Shown here: positions 59,854 through 64,000 of the stretch, piece after piece | How the letters are laid out: every line of letters starts with the position of its first letter | How positions within the stretch are numbered: the stretch's first letter is position 1 | Assembly (NCBI RefSeq): GCF_900107155.1 | Contig: NZ_FNOX01000009.1 | Coordinates: 62,001-126,000 of the forward strand | Length of the DNA stretch: 64,000 bases | Source: Pseudomonas salomonii | Lineage (GTDB): Bacteria; Pseudomonadota; Gammaproteobacteria; Pseudomonadales; Pseudomonadaceae | Direction of reading: 5' to 3' | Position numbers and translations under genes: made by a program | Notes under the pieces: model-generated | What the model was told of the DNA's origin: nothing | Database searches by the model: none | The model's input: only the letters and a program-made list of their open reading frames with translations

Positions 59854-60435
59854 ATGGAAGTTGGTTGCTCACTTGAAGGTATTCGAGTGGTTGAACTGCA
59901 TGCCGGCGACGCGGGTGAACTGCAGTGTTTTTTTGACCAGGCACCCGAGTATTTCATCGCGGTCAACGGTGAACCGGCATCACCGACCGAAGCGCACGAA
60001 GAGTTGCAGGGCTGTTTGCCTGCAGGTTGGCGTTGCAGCCGGATGTACTGGCTGGGTTATCGCGATGCGCAGGACCCACTGGTTGCCGTGGTGAACATCG
60101 CGGCAGATTTGCTGGCCGTCGGCGTGTGGCATATCGGTTTGCTGCTGGTGCATACGCGCCTGCACGGCACTGGGTTTGCGCGACAACTGTATGCCGATCT
60201 TGAAGCCTGGGCGGTGCGCAACGGTGCCCAGTGGCTGCGATTGACGGTGGTGGTCGGCAATACCAAGGCCGAGCGCTTCTGGCCCAGGCTTGGGTATGTG
60301 CAGGTGCGCACGCGTGAAGGCATCAGGATGGGAGGGCAGGTGAATACAGTGTCAATTCAGGTCAAGGCGCTGGCAGGTGGGCAGATGGACAATTACCTGA
60401 AGCTGGTTGAGCGGGATCGGCCCGATATGTCGTAA
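59854..60435 (+). CDS. GNAT family N-acetyltransferase
   Basis: 193 residues. GNAT fold with the acetyl-CoA loop in HTRLHGTGFARQLYADLEAWA (R-x-x-G-x-G/A variant), strand LRLTVVVGNTKAERFWPRLGYVQV and a tail conserved in pseudomonad paralogues. The substrate is unknown. It follows the FKBP gene by 13 bases and ends just before a REP pair. Confidence 0.87.
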   Translation: MEVGCSLEGIRVVELHAGDAGELQCFFDQAPEYFIAVNGEPASPTEAHEELQGCLPAGWRCSRMYWLGYRDAQDPLVAVVNIAADLLAVGVWHIGLLLVHTRLHGTGFARQLYADLEAWAVRNGAQWLRLTVVVGNTKAERFWPRLGYVQVRTREGIRMGGQVNTVSIQVKALAGGQMDNYLKLVERDRPDMS

Positions 60436-60455
60436 TAGCGGACGTACACAGTTCT

Positions 60456-60544
60456 TGTGGGAGCTGGCTTGCCTGCGATGACGCAATATCAGGCAATAAA
60501 CCTCCAGCAGACAGACCGCCATCGCAGGCAAGCCAGCTCCCACA
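60456..60544. repeat. REPIN (inverted REP pair)
   Basis: Arms 60456-60480 and 60520-60544 are complementary: TGTGGGAGCTGGCTTGCCTGCGATG, perfect. It lies after the GNAT gene. Confidence 0.92.
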
Positions 60545-60753
60545 CTTGATCTTCAGTTTCTGAACTCACCCTGAACAATCCATCCAAACGCCATCGGTAA
60601 ATTTTCCTACGGTTTACTCACTCCAAAACGCGGGGTAGACTCCGCACGTTTTCATCAATAGCGGAGACCCTCAGTGGGTACTTGTTCGAGCGACAGTCGT
60701 CGGCCAGTTTCGGTAACCGGCATCTACTTGGCAAGGTAACGCGCATTTTTCCT

Positions 60754-60792
60754 GATGCCGTTGTCTCGCCTCAAAAAGCGAGAAGCGGCATT
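60754..60792 (+). promoter_or_regulatory. Strong hairpin in mgtC leader
   Basis: ATGCCG (60755-60760) pairs with CGGCAT (60786-60791) and TCTCGC (60764-60769) with GCGAGA (60778-60783), an 8-base loop. No T-run follows, so it is not a plain terminator. It sits 200 bases before the mgtC start and may be part of a Mg2+-responsive or attenuation element. Confidence 0.45.
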
Positions 60793-60995
60793 CCGGCAGC
60801 GGCCAGTCCTGGCAGCTGCCTGCATCCCTCTCATCGACGCTGACCAGCACCTCAAATCACTTGGGATGCTACGCACGCGCCTGCCTTTTACGGCGGGCGG
60901 GCCAAGCTGACTGTGCCTTTACAACGGGCGCGGTGCAGTCGGTCGTACCTGCACGAAGGTTTCCGGCATGCGCAGCAGTCATGGAGATTTTTCTT

Positions 60996-61712
60996 ATGCA
61001 GGCAATCAACAACATCAACCTCAACTCCCTGGTCGATACCGTGGTCAGCCTCACCGCGGCGTTTATCCTCGGTGGTTTGATCGGCTTCGAGCGCCAGTAC
61101 CGCCAGCGTACGGCGGGCTTGCGCACCAACGTGCTGGTGGCGGTGGGCGCGGCGATCTTCGTCGACATGGCCAACCGCCTGGGCGGCGCGGAGGGCGCGG
61201 TGCGAGTGGTCGCGTACGTGGTGTCGGGCATCGGCTTTTTGGGCGCTGGCGTAATCATGCGCGAAGAAGGCAACGTGCGTGGGCTCAACACTGCCGCCAC
61301 ACTTTGGGCGTCGGCGGCGGTGGGGGCGTGTGCGGGGGCTGATCTGATCCTTGAAGCGCTGTTGGGCACCCTGTTTGTGCTGGCGGCCAACACCTTGCTG
61401 CGGCCGATCGTCAATAACATCAACCGCCAGCCACTGGACGTGGTGTCGGCGGAGGTCACCAACATCCTCTATGTCATCGCCCGGCGCAGCCAGCAACAAG
61501 CGGTGATGGTGCTGCTGGAAGCCGAACTGGCGCGCTGCAACTACCCGGCCAGCGACGTTGATGTGCGGCCGTTCGGCAGCGAAGAGGTGGAAATCGAGGC
61601 CACCCTGGCCGCGACCTCGGTAGACGGCGACGAACTGGACGCGCTGGTGGCGCGTATTTCCACATCGAGCCTGGTCGTGCAGGCGTTCTGGAGCCCGAGC
61701 ACCACCGACTGA
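60996..61712 (+). CDS. mgtC: MgtC/SapB family membrane protein
   Basis: 238 residues: four to five N-terminal membrane helices with the MgtC core FILGGLIGFERQYRQRTAGLRTNVLVAVGAA, then GIGFLGAGVIMREEGNVRGLNTAATLWASAAVGACAG, and an ACT-like cytoplasmic C-terminal domain. MgtC helps survival in low Mg2+ and acid and acts on F-ATPase and Mg2+/phosphate balance in other bacteria. ATG 60996 with GGAG nine bases upstream. Monocistronic, with a long leader. Confidence 0.88.
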   Translation: MQAINNINLNSLVDTVVSLTAAFILGGLIGFERQYRQRTAGLRTNVLVAVGAAIFVDMANRLGGAEGAVRVVAYVVSGIGFLGAGVIMREEGNVRGLNTAATLWASAAVGACAGADLILEALLGTLFVLAANTLLRPIVNNINRQPLDVVSAEVTNILYVIARRSQQQAVMVLLEAELARCNYPASDVDVRPFGSEEVEIEATLAATSVDGDELDALVARISTSSLVVQAFWSPSTTD

Positions 61713-61886
61713 GAAGCGTGCGCAAGCGCTATTTTGCGAGGAAAAGTCTTACATATGATTGGGATTCCCCCTTCGGTCAATACGTTATTTCGTTGTTAAG
61801 GTTGCGCACTTGCAGCTGGCCGGTGGTCACGGTTCGGCTACATGTGCTCGGCATGACTTCGATCGAAGGGGCCACCTGAGTGAAGG

Positions 61887-61929
61887 CAGTGCCACTGGTC
61901 GGCACTGTCATTTCTCACAGGTACCTGTG
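61887..61929. promoter_or_regulatory. Two adjacent inverted repeats before the response regulator gene
   Basis: CAGTGCC-N7-GGCACTG (61887-61907) and CACAGGTACCTGTG (61916-61929), the latter a perfect 14-bp palindrome, lie within 46-90 bases of the response regulator start. They fit an operator pair for autoregulation or 5' leader hairpins. Confidence 0.5.
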
Positions 61930-61974
61930 TCCCGCGTGATGTGTAAGGGTACTTATTCTTCTCAGGGTAGTGAT

Positions 61975-62622
61975 ATGAGCAAAGCGTCAGTTAGTGGGAA
62001 CAAAGTATTAATCGTGGACGACCATCCGTTTATACGGGCGACTGTCAGGTATTTGCTCAAGTGCGAAGGCTTCACTGACATTGAGGAAGCCGGCACGGGG
62101 GCGGACGCGCTTCAGAAGGTTAGAGAATGGTGCCCCGTCTTGATTATTCTCGACTTGGCCATTCCAAAACTGGGTGGGCTGGAGGTGATCGCCCGAGTCA
62201 AGGCGCTGGGGGCGCCCTGCAAGATTCTGGTATTGACGTCGTATCCGCCGGAGTTTTTTTCCACCCGGTGCATGCGTGCCGGCGCCATGGGGTTTGTTGC
62301 CAAGACCGGAGAGCTGGAAGAGCTGCAAAAAGCAATCAAGGCGGTGATGTCCAACTACAACTGTTTCCCCAGCCTGCCAAGCAGTTCGGTGCGCCGTGAC
62401 GATTTGCAGGCCACCGAGCAAGAACTGGTGCATTCGCTGTCGGATCGCGAATTGGCCGTGTTGAGGATGTTGGCGTTGGGTTACACCAACAACAAGATTG
62501 CCCTGGATATGCTGCTGAGCCACAAGACCATCAGTACCTACAAGACTCGACTCAAGGAGAAGTTGCGGATGTCTTCTGTGGTGCACATGGCCAAATTTGC
62601 CCAGCGCAATCATCTGATCTGA
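61975..62622 (+). CDS. NarL/LuxR-family response regulator (BvgA/EvgA-like)
   Basis: 215 residues: receiver with DDHPFIR (16-22), phospho-Asp in LIILDLAIPKLGGLEV (~60), Thr in VLTSYPP and Lys in VAKTGE, then a LuxR helix-turn-helix (LSDRELAVLRMLALGYTNNKIALDMLLSHKTISTYKTRLKEKL). ATG 61975. Six bases before the sensor gene, so the two are one operon, which is the BvgAS/EvgAS pattern. Confidence 0.9.
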   Translation: MSKASVSGNKVLIVDDHPFIRATVRYLLKCEGFTDIEEAGTGADALQKVREWCPVLIILDLAIPKLGGLEVIARVKALGAPCKILVLTSYPPEFFSTRCMRAGAMGFVAKTGELEELQKAIKAVMSNYNCFPSLPSSSVRRDDLQATEQELVHSLSDRELAVLRMLALGYTNNKIALDMLLSHKTISTYKTRLKEKLRMSSVVHMAKFAQRNHLI

Positions 62623-62628
62623 TTCGAC

Positions 62629-64000
62629 ATGATCCTGGCCCTGGTTCGACGGTTCATCCTGATGGTGTCGATGAGCCTGCCGCCGCTGCTCGCTGTTGCC
62701 CTTGATGAGCCGCACACCTTGCGGTTGCTGGGGCATTCGAGCCTCGACGGGCATGACGCGCCCGTGGTACTGGGAGACGCTGACTGGCACTGGCTGCGTG
62801 AGCGGCGCACCCTATGGATGGGGGTTTCCGCGCCCGATTACGGGCCTTTCGAACTGACCAACAACAACGATGAGCTGGAAGGTATCACCGCCGACTATGC
62901 CCAGTTGCTTGCCCAGGCGCTTAACGTCAGCGTTGAAGTGCGCCGCTATGACACGCGTGATGAGGTGATCGAAGCGCTCAAGCAAGGCTCCATCGACTTC
63001 CTGGGTTCGGCCAACGGGTTTGAGGCGGGGGACCCGCAACTCGTCCTGTCGCGCTCCTATGCCAATGACCAGCCCGTGCTGGTCACCCGTACCGGAGACA
63101 CCCAGTCCCTGAGTGTCGACCTGGCCGGCAAGCGTGTGGCGATGCTTTATCACTACATGCCGCCCGATGTGGTCGAGGCGTTCTACCCAAAGGCCCATGT
63201 GGAGCTGTTTGCGTCGGTCTTCGAAGCCATCGGCGCCGTGGCCTTTGGCCGCGCCGATGTCTACCTCGGAGATGCCATCACCGCGCACTACCAGATCAAT
63301 CGCAACCACCTCAACAACGTACAGCTGGCGGACTTTTCGACCTTGGAGTCCAACGCCTTTGCGTTTGCGGTGGGCCGGGACAATATCCGCCTGCTGCGCA
63401 TTATCAACAGCGCGCTGAGGTCGATCCCGACTAACCAGCAGCTGGATATCGTGCGCCGTTGGAGTGCTGGCAATCTTGGCGTCCTGGGGGCTGAGCGACT
63501 GCACCTGAGTACCAGCGAGCAACGCTGGCTGGAAAAACACCCACGGGTGAGGGTGGTGGCGTCCGACCAGATGCTGCCGTTGGCATCCTTCACGGCACAA
63601 GGGCAATCAGAGGGCTTGAGTGCGGACGTTCTCTCCCGGATCAGCCTGCGTACCGGCTTGAAGTTCGATGTGGTCCCGGGCGGCACGATGCCCCAGCAAA
63701 TCGAGGCGGTTCGTTCGGGCCGGGCGGACATGATGGCGGTGGTCACGCCCAGCATCGAAGGTTCTGACCAGGTGCGCTTTACCCGGCCCTATTTGACCAA
63801 TCCGCTGGTGCTGGTCACCCGTACCGGCACGCCTGGCACCATGACCCTGGAGAATATGCTGGGTAAACGCCTGGCAATCCCCAGCGGCAACGCGCTGCGT
63901 GAAGTCATCAATCGCGACTATCCCGGTATCCAGTTTGTGGAGGCGAAGAACCCTACGGATGCCATGGCCCTGGTCGCCAGCGGCAGTGCCGAGGGCGCCG
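62629..64000 (+). CDS. BvgS/EvgS-like sensor kinase (partial; runs off the window)
   Basis: The first 457 residues are visible, open at the right edge. A signal/anchor sequence (LVRRFILMVSMSLPPLLAVA) is followed by two periplasmic binding-protein (SBP_bac_3) domains: the first ~58-285 (LWMGVSAPDYGPFELTNNNDELEGITADYAQLLAQALN), the second from ~300 (VRVVASDQMLPLASFTAQGQSEGLSADVLSRIS). Tandem Venus-flytrap domains are the BvgS architecture; kinase, receiver and Hpt domains should lie beyond 64000. The signal is unknown. Confidence 0.9.
   Translation, partial: MILALVRRFILMVSMSLPPLLAVALDEPHTLRLLGHSSLDGHDAPVVLGDADWHWLRERRTLWMGVSAPDYGPFELTNNNDELEGITADYAQLLAQALNVSVEVRRYDTRDEVIEALKQGSIDFLGSANGFEAGDPQLVLSRSYANDQPVLVTRTGDTQSLSVDLAGKRVAMLYHYMPPDVVEAFYPKAHVELFASVFEAIGAVAFGRADVYLGDAITAHYQINRNHLNNVQLADFSTLESNAFAFAVGRDNIRLLRIINSALRSIPTNQQLDIVRRWSAGNLGVLGAERLHLSTSEQRWLEKHPRVRVVASDQMLPLASFTAQGQSEGLSADVLSRISLRTGLKFDVVPGGTMPQQIEAVRSGRADMMAVVTPSIEGSDQVRFTRPYLTNPLVLVTRTGTPGTMTLENMLGKRLAIPSGNALREVINRDYPGIQFVEAKNPTDAMALVASGSAEGA

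Larger units (their letters stand above)
60436..60995. other. 560-base gap: REPIN and structured mgtC leader
   Basis: The left part holds a REPIN (60456-60544); the right part (~60655-60990) is a long untranslated leader of mgtC with several hairpins: ACCC/GGGT near 60667, a GCCAG...CTTGGC cluster near 60710-60735 and a strong one at 60754-60792. No coding sequence is convincing. Confidence 0.6.

Noticed and set aside
1..64000. CRISPR arrays, tRNA/rRNA genes, insertion sequences
   Set aside because: No regularly spaced direct repeats, cloverleaf with CCA-ready end, rRNA stretch or transposase was seen; the inverted repeats are REP-type.

Overview
The window is a stretch of chromosome from a fluorescent pseudomonad, most likely the Pseudomonas fluorescens group. 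The evidence is high-GC genes, many recognisable Pseudomonas gene families (trhP, sstT, selD-selU, a dehydrocarnitine/acetoacetate CoA-transferase operon, DUF1652), and at least nine REP-type hairpins of the GTGGGAGCTGGCTTGCCTGCGAT kind scattered between genes. No tRNA, rRNA, CRISPR array, insertion sequence or prophage is visible. Most of the window is ordinary core genome with small, tightly spaced operons.

Layout. 1-10.9 kb: the end of queD, a patatin-like hydrolase, a PepSY/OmpR-type two-component operon, two chemoreceptors (one with a perfect FliA promoter) on either side of a Na+/H+ antiporter-family transporter, and trhP. 11-16 kb: an AI-2E-family permease, small Pseudomonas proteins, a shikimate-dehydrogenase-like enzyme, yceH, a DUF1993 gene and sstT. 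17-25 kb: MFS exporter, nhaR, a small lipoprotein, terC, selD-selU, a DUF318-type permease and a histidine phosphatase. 25-27.7 kb: GST, PhzF-like enzyme and a zinc-type hemB.

27.8-33.7 kb is the accessory island. An Rhs polymorphic toxin locus lies on the minus strand beside hemB. Its variable C-terminus carries the Arg / Ser-Thr-Ser / Glu-x-Glu signature of cholera/pertussis-type ADP-ribosyltransferases. It is followed by two paralogous, AT-rich, immunity-like genes. A degenerate, internally deleted copy of hemB sits between them, so the segment 'hemB 3' end plus immunity gene' has been duplicated. The rhs reading frame is cut into two by one in-frame amber codon.

34-43.8 kb: DUF1615 lipoprotein, thioesterase, the CoA-transferase/thiolase operon with its LysR regulator, a sirtuin, a CBS protein and topB. 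44-48.4 kb: a GMC oxidoreductase/MFS transporter pair with a divergent LysR gene. 48.5-55 kb: a transglutaminase-like exported protein; an operon of XRE-cupin regulator, gamma-glutamyl ligase and AlkC-type DNA glycosylase, whose regulator start sits in a 14-bp-arm palindrome; and an orphan protein that looks nitrilase-like. 55-60.4 kb: a stress/envelope cluster (RcnB, DUF1652, CsbD, PAS-LuxR regulator, membrane protein, transglycosylase lipoprotein, FKBP, GNAT). Matching palindromic sites lie before csbD and between the regulator and the membrane-protein gene. 61-64 kb: mgtC with a long structured leader, then an EvgA/BvgA-type response regulator and the start of its BvgS/EvgS-like sensor, which runs off the window.
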